A stretch of DNA of 64,000 nucleotides from Desulfoscipio sp. XC116 (GTDB lineage Bacteria; Bacillota; Desulfotomaculia; Desulfotomaculales; Desulfallaceae). This document shows positions 1 through 9,575 of the stretch, piece by piece (position 1 is the stretch's first letter; each line of letters starts with the position of its first letter). A program made the position numbers and the translations under genes. Under the pieces are notes generated by a model. That model made no database searches and was not told the DNA's origin. It saw only the letters and a list, made by a program, of their open reading frames with translations. Location of the stretch: positions 3,229,035 to 3,293,034 of the forward strand of contig NZ_CP156660.1 in NCBI RefSeq assembly GCF_039851975.1, in the 5' to 3' direction.

Positions 1-479
1 GCAAATATACTCTTTATTTCATCTGTAGTTAAATCCGGTTTTACTTGCATGACCTCGTTCCGGGGATGGACAGCCATCGTTAAAGCATCAGAGCCCAGCT
101 TAAAAATCTTACCCTCCGGCATTTTTTCCTTTTCTTCATCCTTGATTTCCCGTGATACCATACCAATATCAACGGTGTCGTCCAGGGCTGCTTTAACTCC
201 AAAACCGGAGCCGCCGGTGGAAACAAAGATTACGATAGGTTCTTCCGGCAATTGTGGATCCACTTTGTTCCAGGTTTTATATTCCTCAGTAAAACTATCG
301 GCGCATTGGGCGACAACCGGCGCCAGGGTGCTGGAACCGCCCAATTTTATGGACTGCATTTGGCTCGCGGTATCACCCGTCTGATCCGTGGCTTTCGATT
401 CATTCTGCCCGCAACCTGCCAGCAAAAACAAACTCAAGACGACTAAAAATACCGCTAATAGCTTATTGTTCCTCACCAT
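1..479 (-). CDS. PstS-like phosphate ABC transporter substrate-binding lipoprotein, 3' part outside window
   Basis: The gene runs off the left edge, so only about the first 159 residues are visible. It starts at ATG 479-477 behind a GGAGG box. A signal peptide ends in a lipobox LLAGC with the lipid Cys near residue 23. The mature part has the PstS-type GSSTLAPV stretch near residue 47 and STGGSGFG near residue 90, which in this family contact the oxyanion. It would bind phosphate or a similar anion outside the membrane and pass it to a permease. Permease and ATPase genes, if linked, would lie beyond position 1. The family call is firm; the exact anion is inferred. Confidence 0.8.
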   Translation of the reverse strand, partial: MVRNNKLLAVFLVVLSLFLLAGCGQNESKATDQTGDTASQMQSIKLGGSSTLAPVVAQCADSFTEEYKTWNKVDPQLPEEPIVIFVSTGGSGFGVKAALDDTVDIGMVSREIKDEEKEKMPEGKIFKLGSDALTMAVHPRNEVMQVKPDLTTDEIKSIF

Positions 480-684
480 TGATTACCTCCCATATATCAC
501 AATGTTTTTCAGCAACTCTATAACTATTTATCATAAAAAAAGTTACTATGTAAAATAGAAAATTTTTATTTATCTGGGGTGAATAATTGATTCTTTTTAT
601 TCTTGAAATGAGGTGTCACCCGCCAGGGGTGGGTTATAGTTTATCCTTGAATATATCGTATAAAAAAGGAATAAATTAGCTTAT

Positions 685-783
685 GTGAAACGAAATAATG
701 ATGATTTCTATAATACTAAAATCCGAAAATCGATTCAAAGAGCTAGACAAGCTTTTGCAAAATTCCTTGAAAAACAAATTTAA
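685..783 (+). CDS. Possible 32-aa basic small ORF or gene remnant
   Basis: A GTG-initiated reading frame of 32 codons rich in Lys, Arg and Gln lies in the gap between the PstS-like gene and the trp operon. An AAGGA stretch sits about 14 bases upstream, which is too far to be convincing. No family is recognised. The surrounding 480-835 is AT-rich and otherwise shows nothing coding. It may be a chance ORF or the tail of a decayed gene. Confidence 0.15.
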   Translation: MKRNNDDFYNTKIRKSIQRARQAFAKFLEKQI

Positions 784-835
784 GTTGCGTATGGCCTGGC
801 GTCCAGAACCGGTTGCACCAAAGTACATGTACAAC

Positions 836-876
836 AAAAAAAATACCGCCCCACTCCTTCAAGAGATGAGACGGTA
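836..876 (-). terminator. Rho-independent terminator of the trp-aroF operon
   Basis: On the minus strand a 9-bp stem (ACCGTCTCA against TGGGGCGGT, with G-U pairs) has an inner CTC/GAG pairing and is followed by eight T residues. It lies 30 bases after the aroF stop, as expected for the operon end. Confidence 0.8.
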
Positions 877-906
877 ACTTAATTCCCTTGACCAGACACT
901 TCTCAC

Positions 907-1737
907 TTAAGCACTCACCCGGGAATAATGGAGTACTGCACCCGCACCCCGCAGCTCTTCCATGAAGGCGGCCAGTTCTCCGGGCAGCAGTGACTGCGGC
1001 CCGTCGGAAAGGGCGGTTTCCGGAGCGGGGTGCACCTCCAGCATGAGGCCGTCGGCGCCGGCGGCCAGGGCGGCCCGGGCCACGGGCAGCACCAGTTCCC
1101 GGCGGCCGGTGCCGTGGCTGGGGTCGGCAATCAGGGGCAAATGGGAAAGATTCTTTACCGCCGCCACGGCATTGATGTCAAAGGTGTTTCTGGTATAGGT
1201 TTCGAACCCCCGAACGCCCCGCTCGCACAGAATCACCTCCGGGTTACCTTCGGCCAAAATATATTCCGCGGCCAGCAGCCATTCCTCCAAAGTGGCGGAA
1301 AGGCCCCGTTTAAGCATTACGGGATACCCCACCCGGCCCACTTCTTTTAACAGCTCGAAATTCTGCATATTCCGGCTGCCGATTTGAATTATATGAGTGT
1401 AGCGGCACACCTCGGACAGGCAGCGCACGTCCGTTAGCTCGGTGATCACCGGCATACCGGCCGCCCGCCCGGCCTCGGCCAGTATACGCAGCCCGTCGGC
1501 ACCCAGGCCCTGGAAAGAATAAGGCGAAGTACGGGGTTTGTAAGCGCCGCCCCGCAGCACCTGAACCCCCATCCGCTTTAAGCGGCAGGCCAGCTTAACC
1601 AGCATCTCCTCGTCCTCCACGGCGCACGGTCCGGCTATCACTACCGGGTTTCCCCCGCCGATCAGGCAATCCCCCACCTTAATCACGGTATTATCCGGCT
1701 TGTTTTCCCTGCTGGCTAATTTATAGGGCGGCAACAT
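907..1737 (-). CDS. aroF: 3-deoxy-7-phosphoheptulonate synthase (DAHP synthase), AroF type
   Basis: Condenses phosphoenolpyruvate and erythrose 4-phosphate, the first step of the shikimate pathway that feeds chorismate to TrpE. The 276-residue protein carries the type I-beta signatures AGPCAVE (about 36), [10 protein letters not shown] (about 63), IGSRNMQN (about 117), LKRG, CERG and [10 protein letters not shown] (about 205), which supply PEP, metal and phosphate ligands. The start is ATG 1737 with GGAGGTGAGCG in front and overlaps trpA by 17 bases. It is the last gene of the trp operon. It lacks both the N-terminal ferredoxin-like domain of Thermotoga-type enzymes and the chorismate mutase domain of Bacillus AroA, so allosteric control by those domains is unlikely. 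Confidence 0.95.
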   Translation of the reverse strand: MLPPYKLASRENKPDNTVIKVGDCLIGGGNPVVIAGPCAVEDEEMLVKLACRLKRMGVQVLRGGAYKPRTSPYSFQGLGADGLRILAEAGRAAGMPVITELTDVRCLSEVCRYTHIIQIGSRNMQNFELLKEVGRVGYPVMLKRGLSATLEEWLLAAEYILAEGNPEVILCERGVRGFETYTRNTFDINAVAAVKNLSHLPLIADPSHGTGRRELVLPVARAALAAGADGLMLEVHPAPETALSDGPQSLLPGELAAFMEELRGAGAVLHYSRVSA

Positions 1738-2575
1738 CGCTCACCTCCGGCCCGGTCAGGGCATTTTTCAAGTCCCGCACCCGTCGGCAAACCGCATCAA
1801 CCATACCGGGTGCGCCGGAATGCCGGGCAATAATATTTACCAACGCGCTGCCCACCACCACGGCATCACAATGCCGGGCCACGGCGGCGGCCTGTTCGGG
1901 GCGCGCGATACCGAATCCTACCGCCACGGGCAGCGGGCTGTGCCTGCGCACCCCGGCGGTCATAGCGGAAAAATCAGTGACGATACTTTCACGCTCCCCG
2001 GTCACCCCGGTCACCGACACGCAGTAGATAAACCCTCCGGCCCGCTCGCAAATCAAGGGCAACCGCCGGTCCGGAGTATTGGGGGTAACCAGCGGTATCA
2101 AGTCGATAGGATATTTATCTGTCGCCCGCAGCAGCGCCCCGGATTCTTCGGGGGGCAAATCGGGCAATATCAAACCGTCCCCGCCCGCCTCAGCCACGTC
2201 AGCGGCAAACCTTTCCAAGCCGTACTGGTAAACCGGGTTATAGTAGGTCATCAATACCAGGGGTACATCGCTATGCTGCCGGATTTGCTCCACCGCCCCG
2301 ATTATGCCGCGTACCGTCACGCCACCGGCCAGTGCCCGCTGGGAAGCCGCCTGAATAACCGGGCCGTCAGCCACCGGATCGGAAAAAGGCACGCCCAGCT
2401 CCAGTACATCGGCCCCGGCCTCACCCATAGCCAAGGCCAGTTCCACCGTGGCGTCGAGGTTGGGGTCACCCGCGGTAATATAGGCAATTAGCCCTTTATC
2501 TCCCCTGGCCGGCACGTCCTTTAGCTTATTTTCTATCCGACTGCCGCTTGAAGTTTTATTCATCTTTTTATTCAT
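1721..2575 (-). CDS. trpA: Tryptophan synthase alpha chain
   Basis: Cleaves indole-3-glycerol phosphate to indole and glyceraldehyde 3-phosphate within the alpha2-beta2 complex. The 284-residue TIM barrel shows [10 protein letters not shown] with the catalytic Glu (about 58) and the Asp of PFSDP (about 69), [12 protein letters not shown] (about 138), and the phosphate-binding loops near SVTGVTG and [10 protein letters not shown] 2575 overlaps the trpB stop by 8 bases with GGGGGTG upstream, so translation is probably coupled to trpB. Its length is slightly above the usual 260-270 because of an N-terminal Lys/Asn-rich extension of about 25 residues. Confidence 0.97.
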   Translation of the reverse strand: MNKKMNKTSSGSRIENKLKDVPARGDKGLIAYITAGDPNLDATVELALAMGEAGADVLELGVPFSDPVADGPVIQAASQRALAGGVTVRGIIGAVEQIRQHSDVPLVLMTYYNPVYQYGLERFAADVAEAGGDGLILPDLPPEESGALLRATDKYPIDLIPLVTPNTPDRRLPLICERAGGFIYCVSVTGVTGERESIVTDFSAMTAGVRRHSPLPVAVGFGIARPEQAAAVARHCDAVVVGSALVNIIARHSGAPGMVDAVCRRVRDLKNALTGPEVSDVAAL

Positions 2576-3959
2576 CTATGGACACCCCCATTTCCGCTGC
2601 TGCGGTGTGTACATCTTTATCACCACGCCCGGACAGATTGACCAGTATAATACTGTCCCCGGACAATTGCGGGGCCAGGCGAATAGCGGCCGCCAGTGCG
2701 TGGGCGCTTTCCAAGGCGGGTATAATGCCCTCGGTGCGGCAAAGCGTCTTAAATGCCTCCAAAGCCTCCCGGTCAGTGGCCGTAATATATTGAGCCCGGC
2801 CGATCTCCTTGAGGTGACTGTGCTCCGGCCCCACCCCTGGGTAATCAAGGCCCGCGGAAATAGAGTGCACCGGAGCAACCTGGCCATCGCCGTCCTGCAG
2901 CAGGTAACTAAGCGAGCCGTGCAGAACTCCCGGCCTGCCCCTGGTCAGCGTGGAAGCATGCAGCGGCGTATCCAAACCGTATCCGCCCGCCTCAACACCC
3001 ACCAGGGCTACTTTTTCATCCTCCAGGAAGGGATGGAATATACCCATGGAGTTGCTGCCGCCGCCTACGCAAGCCAATACATAGTCGGGCAAGCGCCCGG
3101 CCTGTTCCTGAATCTGCCGCCGTGCTTCTTCGCCAATGACCCGCTGAAAATCTCTTACAATCATGGGGTAAGGGTGGGGCCCGGCCACCGAGCCTATCAG
3201 GTAGTAACTGGTGGCAATATTGGTTACCCAATCCCGCATAGCCTCGTTCATGGCATCCTTGAGCGTTTTACTGCCCGAATTCACCGGCATTACTTGGGCG
3301 CCGAGCAGACGCATGCGAAAAACGTTCAGCGCCTGGCGGCGGATATCCTCCTCGCCCATATAAACAACGCACTCCAGGCCAAACATGGCGGCCACGGTGG
3401 CTGTGGCCACCCCGTGCTGTCCCGCGCCCGTCTCAGCTATAATGCGTTTTTTACCCATGCGCCGGGCCAGCAGCACCTGGCCCATAGTGTTGTTGATTTT
3501 ATGTGACCCGGTATGGTTCAGGTCTTCCCTTTTCAGGTAGACCCGGGCCCCGCCCAGATGTTCAGTCAATCCTCCGGCAAAGTACAGCGGTGAGGGACGG
3601 CCTACATAATCAGCTAAGTAATACTGATATTCCTTACGAAATTGCGCATCATGTTTAGCCTGTTCATAAGCATCAATCAATTCTTCCAAGGCCGGCATCA
3701 GCGTCTCGGGGACGAATTTACCGCCAAAGCCGCCGTAATAGCCGTTGGGATCGGGCATTGGCAAAGCGGAAGCACTGTTCAGCTCATCCCCGGCGCCTCT
3801 TTTCGAAGCACCCGGTACATAAGCGCCAGTTGTGTCGCCCGGTTCATCCGGTGTGCTCGCCGGCACCGCGCCACCCGGTGTTAACCCGACGGCGGCGGAA
3901 CAATTTTTGCTCGCCCGGCTTAACTTTGTATATGCGATTTTCGGTAATGGCATGGTCAT
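2568..3959 (-). CDS. trpB: Tryptophan synthase beta chain with long N-terminal extension
   Basis: PLP enzyme that joins indole and serine to give tryptophan. The conserved part begins near residue 70 ([16 protein letters not shown]) and includes the PLP-lysine segment HTGSHKINN (about 150), ETGAGQHG (about 177) and the phosphate-binding GGGSNS (about 300). At 463 residues it is some 65 longer than usual. The extension is Ala/Gly/Pro-rich and recognisable as no domain. The start ATG 3959 has AGGGGGT before it and overlaps the trpF stop as ATGA. The internal ATG at residue 68 has no ribosome site, so the extension is probably translated. Confidence 0.96.
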   Translation of the reverse strand: MTMPLPKIAYTKLSRASKNCSAAVGLTPGGAVPASTPDEPGDTTGAYVPGASKRGAGDELNSASALPMPDPNGYYGGFGGKFVPETLMPALEELIDAYEQAKHDAQFRKEYQYYLADYVGRPSPLYFAGGLTEHLGGARVYLKREDLNHTGSHKINNTMGQVLLARRMGKKRIIAETGAGQHGVATATVAAMFGLECVVYMGEEDIRRQALNVFRMRLLGAQVMPVNSGSKTLKDAMNEAMRDWVTNIATSYYLIGSVAGPHPYPMIVRDFQRVIGEEARRQIQEQAGRLPDYVLACVGGGSNSMGIFHPFLEDEKVALVGVEAGGYGLDTPLHASTLTRGRPGVLHGSLSYLLQDGDGQVAPVHSISAGLDYPGVGPEHSHLKEIGRAQYITATDREALEAFKTLCRTEGIIPALESAHALAAAIRLAPQLSGDSIILVNLSGRGDKDVHTAAAEMGVSIDE

Positions 3960-4639
3960 ATCAAAACCCCCTTGGCCTGTGTTATAAACTCTTTAATCTT
4001 GTTTACATCTTTGCGTCCGTCCGTCTCGACCCCACCGGAAACATCTACGGCGTAAGGCTTGACAATCTCTATAGCTTCCCGGACATTAGCGGCGGTCAAC
4101 CCCCCGGCCAGTATCAGCGGACCGGGGCATTTTATATTTTGCAGTATTCGCCAATCAAAGGTTTCCCCGGTACCTCCGTAAGAACCCTTTTTGTAGGTGT
4201 CAAATAAAAAGGCAGCAGCTCGACAGCCGGACAACACAGACAATGCCCTGCCGCCGCCCACCCGAAATGTTTTAATCACCGGCAGAATATGGGCTGAACT
4301 ATCGCCATCGCTTAATTGAATAACAGTAAGGCCACAGTAAGTAGCTATATCAGTCACCTCAGCGGGCGGTGAATCGACAAATACTCCCACCCGGGATACG
4401 AAAGGCGGCAGCTGCCCGATAATATCCCGGACTACTTCCGGTGTCACCCGGCGGCGGCTGTCCGCAAAAACAAAACCCAGGGCATCCGCGCCGGCATCTA
4501 CTGCGGCCAAAGCGGCGGCCGCGTCCATAATGCCACAAATTTTCACCCGCACCTGGCGACTCGCAAGCTGCGAACACCTGAATGACGAGGCAGCGAGGGG
4601 TGCGCTAATTTTCATCCGCAAACGCTTACCGGCTATCAT
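3956..4639 (-). CDS. trpF: Phosphoribosylanthranilate isomerase
   Basis: Amadori rearrangement of phosphoribosylanthranilate to CdRP, third step of the trp branch. The core starts with VKICGI (about 32), carrying the catalytic Cys, and the catalytic Asp lies in [14 protein letters not shown] (about 200). LILAGGL is the phosphate loop. The first 30 residues are an Arg/Ser-rich extension not typical of the family. The usual VQLHG motif is replaced by IQLSDGD near residue 110. The gene overlaps trpC by ATGA at 4639-4636 and trpB the same way, so the three are translationally coupled. Confidence 0.94.
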   Translation of the reverse strand: MIAGKRLRMKISAPLAASSFRCSQLASRQVRVKICGIMDAAAALAAVDAGADALGFVFADSRRRVTPEVVRDIIGQLPPFVSRVGVFVDSPPAEVTDIATYCGLTVIQLSDGDSSAHILPVIKTFRVGGGRALSVLSGCRAAAFLFDTYKKGSYGGTGETFDWRILQNIKCPGPLILAGGLTAANVREAIEIVKPYAVDVSGGVETDGRKDVNKIKEFITQAKGVLI

Positions 4640-5520
4640 GTGCTTGCCACCCCCCGGCTATCCACTGAACTGCAGTACTCTTTTCGTGGCAGAGCCGCTG
4701 CTCCTTGCAAGCCGGCCACGCCCCGACCCGGGTCACCGGAGGCCATCAGAGTCTCGCCCACAAGCACCGCATCAACTCCACAGACACCCAAGCGCTGCAC
4801 ATCCGCCCGGGTTTTAATGCCACTTTCACTAACTATCGTAATATCGGGTTTATTTATATATTTCATTAATTCCGCCGTTATACCCAGGTCTACCTGGAAG
4901 GTGCGCAAATCACGGTTGTTAATGCCGATAACCCCGGCGCCGCTTTCAATAGCCCGCCCGATTTCTTCAGGTGTGCGGGTCTCCACCAGCGCTTCCATAC
5001 CCAGCAGCCCGGTTAGCTCGATAAACCCAGCCAGCACAGTGCCGGTAAGCACCCCGGCCAGCAGCAGCACGGCATCCGCGCCCAGCAGCCGGGCTTCGTA
5101 TATCTGGTATTCCGAAATAATAAAATCCTTGCGCAGCAGCGGCACTTTGGTGATTTGCCGGGCCGCGGTGAGGTACTCCGGCGCCCCGCCGAAAAATTGC
5201 CGGTCAGTCAATACAGAAATCGCGTCCACCTCGGCATTCTGGTAAGCCCGCACAATCTCCGCCAGATTAAAATCCTCTTTAATAATACCCCGGGAAGGGG
5301 ACCGTCTTTTAACCTCGGCTATCAGCGCCACCTGGCCGGGCCGCCGCAGCGCGGCGGTAAAGCCGCGACATTGCATTGCTGGTGATGACAGCGTATCGCC
5401 AAGCCGTTCCTTTATTTCCCGCAGCGGCAGCAGCCGTCGGCTTTCCGTCACTTCTTCCTTTTTATGCCGCAAAATCTTATCTAAAATACCGCCGTGCACG
5501 GGTGCGGCCATCACGCTCAT
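4636..5520 (-). CDS. trpC: Indole-3-glycerol phosphate synthase
   Basis: Ring closure of CdRP to indole-3-glycerol phosphate. Family motifs are clear: IAEVKRRSPSRG with catalytic Lys, LRKDFIIS, INNRDL, VSESGI and VLVGETLM. I chose ATG 5520, which forms an ATGA overlap with the trpD stop, giving 294 residues. An upstream in-frame ATG at 5547 would overlap trpD by 31 bases and has no better ribosome site. The C-terminal 35 residues after the last barrel strand (Gly/Ala-rich, then KEYCSS) run beyond the usual family end. Confidence 0.95.
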   Translation of the reverse strand: MSVMAAPVHGGILDKILRHKKEEVTESRRLLPLREIKERLGDTLSSPAMQCRGFTAALRRPGQVALIAEVKRRSPSRGIIKEDFNLAEIVRAYQNAEVDAISVLTDRQFFGGAPEYLTAARQITKVPLLRKDFIISEYQIYEARLLGADAVLLLAGVLTGTVLAGFIELTGLLGMEALVETRTPEEIGRAIESGAGVIGINNRDLRTFQVDLGITAELMKYINKPDITIVSESGIKTRADVQRLGVCGVDAVLVGETLMASGDPGRGVAGLQGAAALPRKEYCSSVDSRGVAST

Positions 5521-6554
5521 AGCCCGGCCACCCTGGCTTTCCGACATCCAACGGTAAAATCAATCATATCCTGAAGTTTGGCCCGGGCTAAGCCATGGTC
5601 AATACTTCGAGCGGCTAATTGTACACCTTCGGCAAATTCACAAGCCAGCCCGGCCGCCATCAGTCCCAGACCTGCATTCATCAAAACCGCGTCCCGGCGG
5701 GGACCGGTCTCACCTTCTAAAATACTCCGCACAATGGCTGCGTTTTCTTCCGGGGAGCCGCCGGACAGCTTTTCGATACCCGCCTCTGTAAAACCGTAAG
5801 CCAACGGATCAATAGAATATTCTTTAATAATGCCGTTATTAACTTCACCAACCAATGCAGGCCCGAACGGGGACATTTCATCCAACCCACCGGCGCCGTG
5901 TATCACAAAAGCCCGCTCCGCGCCCAGGCGCAGCAGCACCTCGGTCAGCACATGCACCAGTGTGGGGCTGTATACCCCCAACACCTGAGCTTTGGCCCCG
6001 GCCGGGTTGGTCAGCGGGCCGAGGATATTAAACACCGTCCTAAAACCCAGCTCCCGGCGTGGTGCGGCGGCGTATTTCATAGCGCCATGCAGTGACGGAG
6101 CGTATAAAAAGGCTATGCCCACTTCATCCAAGCAGGCCGAAACCTCATCCGGCTCAAGATCCAGATTTACCCCCAGCGCCTCCAACACATCGGCGCTGCC
6201 GCACCGGCTTGACACGGAGCGGTTACCGTGCTTAGCCACCTTAACGCCCGACCCGGCCAGCACCAGCGCGGCAACAGTGGAAATATTAAATGTATTGGCC
6301 CCGTCTCCACCCGTGCCACAGGTATCCACCAGCAAAGGATGCCTGGTGGATACCGGCGTGGCTTTGCTGCGCATCACCCGGGCAAATCCGGTAATTTCAG
6401 CGATGGTTTCTCCTTTTAACTTGAGCGCTGTGAGCAATCCGGCAATCTGGGCCTGGGTGGCCCGGCCGTCCATAACCTGTTCCATGGCCTGCATAGCCTC
6501 AGACTCACTAAAATCCTGCCCCGCCACTACCTTTTGCAATAATTCCTTTAGCAC
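5517..6554 (-). CDS. trpD: Anthranilate phosphoribosyltransferase
   Basis: Transfers phosphoribosyl from PRPP to anthranilate. The 345-residue protein has the PRPP-binding DTCGTGGDG (about 77), NISTVAALV, KHGNRSVSSRCGSAD (about 105) and the anthranilate-side MNAGLGLMAAG (about 290). It starts at GTG 6554 with an AGGAGG box 9 bases upstream. Its 252-base gap from trpG is the largest inside the operon and contains a hairpin element (6671-6768). Confidence 0.96.
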   Translation of the reverse strand: MLKELLQKVVAGQDFSESEAMQAMEQVMDGRATQAQIAGLLTALKLKGETIAEITGFARVMRSKATPVSTRHPLLVDTCGTGGDGANTFNISTVAALVLAGSGVKVAKHGNRSVSSRCGSADVLEALGVNLDLEPDEVSACLDEVGIAFLYAPSLHGAMKYAAAPRRELGFRTVFNILGPLTNPAGAKAQVLGVYSPTLVHVLTEVLLRLGAERAFVIHGAGGLDEMSPFGPALVGEVNNGIIKEYSIDPLAYGFTEAGIEKLSGGSPEENAAIVRSILEGETGPRRDAVLMNAGLGLMAAGLACEFAEGVQLAARSIDHGLARAKLQDMIDFTVGCRKARVAGL

Positions 6555-6670
6555 TCAGCTCTCCTCCTCTCAGCTAACAAAGGACCCTAAAAGTGGTTTT
6601 AAATTGCGACTGATTACCATTTTCCTTCAGCAGCATAGCATTTAACATTATAGCGAAGTTAATCAAATTC

Positions 6671-6768
6671 CCAGACTCCCACTTCTATAAGTAATAATTC
6701 CTATTCTTACTTATAGAAGTGGGGTAGAATCCCCATCTGAAACCACGATGTTTAGCTAACTAAACAAG
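6671..6768 (+). repeat. Hairpin element A, resembles IS200/IS605-family end or PATE
   Basis: A long stem (CCCACTTCTATAAGTA against its complement at about 6678-6722) is followed by GGGGTAGAATCCCCATCTG and then CGATGTTTAGCTAACTAAAC. The same layout, a CTCCC hairpin, a GTAGAAT block and a CGATGTTCAGC-type tail, occurs at 58085-58190 (minus) and 62776-62870. There is no transposase. It lies between trpG and trpD inside the operon. The IS200/IS605 link is inferred from the layout. Confidence 0.6.
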
Positions 6769-6806
6769 TTCACTATGTTAGTTATTTTAGTTCAAGTTAG
6801 TTTAAG

Positions 6807-7382
6807 TTAGTTTAAGCCTGACCCCTTTAAAAAGTTGGCCAGCAGTTCCATGCCGTATTCGCTGAGCATGGATTCGGGGTGGAATTGTACCCCCTCTACC
6901 GGCAATTCGCGGTGCCTGAGGCCCATAATTTCCCCGCTATCGGTCCAGGCGGTCACCTCCAGACAGTCCGGCAGCGTCTCCTTTTCCACCACCAGCGAAT
7001 GGTAGCGCACTACTTTAAACGGTGATGGCAGGCCGGTGTATATAGACTTGCCATCGTGGTGGATTAGGGATATCTTGCCATGCATCGGTACTTTAGCCCG
7101 TACCACTCTGCCGCCGAAGGCGCGGCCGATGGCCTGCAGTCCCAGACATACTCCCAGTATGGGCCAGTGTCCGGCGCAGTTCCGCACGGCTTGGATAATG
7201 ATACCGGCGTCATCGGGCAAGCCCGGCCCCGGTGATAGAACCAGGTAATCGGGGCGCAGCTCCAGCATTTGAGCGACGCTAATGGCATCGTTGCGCCGCA
7301 CGTTTACCGATTCCCCCAGCATAGACAGGTACTGCACCAGATTGTAGGTAAATGAATCGTAATTATCAATCATTAACAGCAT
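6807..7382 (-). CDS. trpG: Anthranilate synthase component II (glutamine amidotransferase)
   Basis: Class I amidotransferase that frees ammonia from glutamine for TrpE. The 191-residue protein shows DNYDSFTYNL at the N-terminus, LSPGPGLP (about 50), the nucleophile Cys in LGVCLGLQA (about 80), and the His/Glu of GVQFHPES (about 170). It may also serve p-aminobenzoate synthase, as in Bacillus. The start ATG 7382 has GGAAAGG about 11 bases upstream. It is the first gene of the second trp transcription unit, behind its own promoter and attenuator. Confidence 0.96.
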   Translation of the reverse strand: MLLMIDNYDSFTYNLVQYLSMLGESVNVRRNDAISVAQMLELRPDYLVLSPGPGLPDDAGIIIQAVRNCAGHWPILGVCLGLQAIGRAFGGRVVRAKVPMHGKISLIHHDGKSIYTGLPSPFKVVRYHSLVVEKETLPDCLEVTAWTDSGEIMGLRHRELPVEGVQFHPESMLSEYGMELLANFLKGSGLN

Positions 7383-7532
7383 GGTAAGCCAGCCTTTCCG
7401 TCAGCCAAGTTATTACAAAACAACTAATTTGGAAAATTAAACGACAATAAGTATAACCAAACTGAGTAACATGGGGAATGATTTTAATAAGACTCGTTGT
7501 TAGCATTTAATATAATCATCGTTAAAAAACGC

Positions 7533-7560
7533 AAAAAACCGGCACTCAAATGAGCGCCGG
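7533..7560 (-). terminator. Attenuator terminator upstream of trpG
   Basis: Stem CCGGCGCTCA/TGAGTGCCGG on the minus strand is followed by six T residues. It lies just downstream of the (G/U)AG array. The GCTCA of its 5' arm can pair with TGAGC inside the array, which gives the antiterminator alternative expected of TRAP attenuation. It is nearly identical to the terminator before trpE. Confidence 0.85.
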
Positions 7561-7580
7561 TCATATAACATCCGTCGTTA

Positions 7581-7634
7581 CTCATCTCAGCTCAACTCAA
7601 ATAAAAATAAACTCTACTCTACTAAACTCAACTA
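7581..7634 (-). promoter_or_regulatory. Putative TRAP-binding site of the trpG operon
   Basis: Read on the minus strand, nine GAG or UAG triplets occur in two blocks (five, then four) with exactly 2-base spacers and a 13-base gap between blocks. This is the TRAP (MtrB) recognition pattern. When tryptophan-loaded TRAP binds, the antiterminator could not form and the terminator at 7533-7560 would act. The mtrB gene itself is not in this window. Confidence 0.85.
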
Positions 7635-7662
7635 AATTAAGGGTAATATTTATTGTTAATTG

Positions 7663-7691
7663 AATATACTACTTATCTTAGCAGCTGTCAA
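7663..7691 (-). promoter_or_regulatory. Sigma-A type promoter of the trpG operon
   Basis: TTGACA at 7691-7686 and TATATT at 7668-7663 are separated by 17 bases on the minus strand, about 25 bases before the triplet array. Transcription would begin near 7656. Confidence 0.8.
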
Positions 7692-7837
7692 GATGCCATA
7701 TACTAAAAATCACGGTATCGTCAAAGTCATTATATTGGTCAACATTTAGTGTTTAATAGAATTTATCTCATCTATATATTGTGAAAAATTCAACTTTGAC
7801 GGGGCCCTGTGCTGAAAATAATTTGTCATTTACCAAG

Positions 7838-9313
7838 CTAATCAGCCGCCGGTATAAATGTATCCTTCACGCCCAACGCCTTGAACATGGCCCGAGCTTT
7901 GTTGGCTATTTCCGCACATTCGCTTCGCGGACGAGAGTCGGCGACAATACCTGCCCCGGCTTGGATATATACAGTATTATCTTTAATTACCAGCGTACGA
8001 ATGGCGATAGCTGTATCCATGTTGCCGTTAAAGCCCAGGTAACCGACGGCACCGGCGTAGACGCCCCGGCGGTAAGGCTCCAGCTCATCAATAATTTCCA
8101 TGGCCCTGACCTTGGGAGCACCGCTCACCGTACCGGCCGGAAAACAGGCGGCCAGCGCGGCCGGCGCACTGATACCGGACGGCAGCTTACCCTCGACCCG
8201 GGAGACAATATGCATAACATGGGAGAAATATTCAATATCCATAAACCGGGGCACTTTTACCGTGCCCGGCAGACAAACCCGTCCCAAATCATTGCGCCCC
8301 AAATCAACCAGCATTAGATGTTCCGCCCTTTCCTTCTCATCAGCCAGCAGTTCCCCGGCCAACTGCCCATCCCGCGCCGGACTATTTCCCCGGGGACGGG
8401 TTCCGGCAATGGGGCAGGTAGTCATAATACCGTTTTCCACTCGCACCAGCATTTCCGGTGAAGAGCCAATCACCTTGATACCTCCCACGTTTAAGTAATA
8501 CATGTACGGAGAAGGATTAACGCTTCTCAGTCGCCGGTATACCGCCAGGTCATCGCCTTCAAAACCTACGCTGTAACGCCGCGATAACACCACCTGGATA
8601 ACGTCGCCGGAGCGGATATATTCCAGAACCCGCTCCGCTCGCCGACAAAAAGCATCATCGGACAAATCCACGTCAATTTCTCCCCGCAGGGTAAATTGCC
8701 CCGGGAGAGGCAGCGGTTTAGCCAAAGCCGCACGCATGCGGGCCAGTTTTCGCACAGCCCGGTCATATATCACAGCCGGATCATTTCCGTCCTGCGGATA
8801 ATTCACTACTAAAGTTACGGTATGACGCACATGGTCGAAAATAGCCACTACCCCGGGGAAAAATTGCAGGCAATCGGGCAGGTTCAGTTTGTCTTGGGGT
8901 ACACCAGGTAAATTTTCCAAAGAACGCACCGCATCATAGGCCATATAGCCCACCGCGCCGCCATAAAAGCGCGGCAGTTCTTGCAACGGCGGCACCCGGT
9001 AGATTTGCAATAAATTTGCCAATGTTTTAAATGGCGGGCCGTCTGCCGATTTGATTACCGAGTCGGAATAGATAATCTTTCCCCGGCCGCCAGTGGACTC
9101 GAAGATCAGCAGCGGGTCCAGCGCAATAAATGAATACCGCCCCAGGTGCTGCCCTCCTTCCACGCTTTCCAGCAGGCAGGCGGTTCCGTTTTGAGCCAGT
9201 TTGATAAATACGGAGATAGGGGTCTCAGTATCAGCGATAAATTCCGTAAATACCGGTACTAAATTATATTGACGGGCCAAAATCAGATAATCTTGCAAAC
9301 CGGGCTTAATCAT
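7838..9313 (-). CDS. trpE: Anthranilate synthase component I
   Basis: Converts chorismate and ammonia to anthranilate with TrpG. The 491-residue protein has the tryptophan-binding LLES motif near residue 48, consistent with feedback inhibition, and the chorismate-binding motifs PIAGTRPRG (about 300), DLGRNDLGRV (about 340), GTVSGAPK (about 395) and AGAGIVADS (about 460). The start ATG 9313 follows AAGGAGGC. Unlike many trp operons, trpE is separated from trpG by 455 bases holding a second promoter and attenuator, so the two subunits can be transcribed independently. Confidence 0.97.
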   Translation of the reverse strand: MIKPGLQDYLILARQYNLVPVFTEFIADTETPISVFIKLAQNGTACLLESVEGGQHLGRYSFIALDPLLIFESTGGRGKIIYSDSVIKSADGPPFKTLANLLQIYRVPPLQELPRFYGGAVGYMAYDAVRSLENLPGVPQDKLNLPDCLQFFPGVVAIFDHVRHTVTLVVNYPQDGNDPAVIYDRAVRKLARMRAALAKPLPLPGQFTLRGEIDVDLSDDAFCRRAERVLEYIRSGDVIQVVLSRRYSVGFEGDDLAVYRRLRSVNPSPYMYYLNVGGIKVIGSSPEMLVRVENGIMTTCPIAGTRPRGNSPARDGQLAGELLADEKERAEHLMLVDLGRNDLGRVCLPGTVKVPRFMDIEYFSHVMHIVSRVEGKLPSGISAPAALAACFPAGTVSGAPKVRAMEIIDELEPYRRGVYAGAVGYLGFNGNMDTAIAIRTLVIKDNTVYIQAGAGIVADSRPRSECAEIANKARAMFKALGVKDTFIPAAD

Positions 9314-9524
9314 ATTTTGCCTCCTTAATGCTTATGAGCGCCTTGCCACTGCTAATGTGCCGTTCATATAGTTTCACCATATAGCAGCATCACCGACATA
9401 AATATAATGCTGATTGTCCAGGCTACTGTAAACAACCACAGGCCGGTATATAAGAATCGGCTAAGGTGACGCCACAGTAATTATCTGCAATGTTAGACCT
9501 TGCATAGAACAAACCGGTTAAACG

Positions 9525-9551
9525 CAAAAAACGGCACTCAAATGAGTGCCG
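9525..9551 (-). terminator. Attenuator terminator upstream of trpE
   Basis: Stem CGGCACTCA/TGAGTGCCG followed by seven T residues on the minus strand, about 210 bases before the trpE start. It is almost the same sequence as the terminator before trpG. The leader after it (9314-9524) has no ORF I can support. Confidence 0.85.
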
Positions 9552-9575
9552 CCTTCTTTTAGCGTGACAACAATA

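Noticed and set aside
1820-3506. Long plus-strand reading frames (up to 299 codons) opposite trpA and trpB
   Set aside because: They are antisense shadows of well-supported GC-rich genes, have no ribosome sites and match no family.
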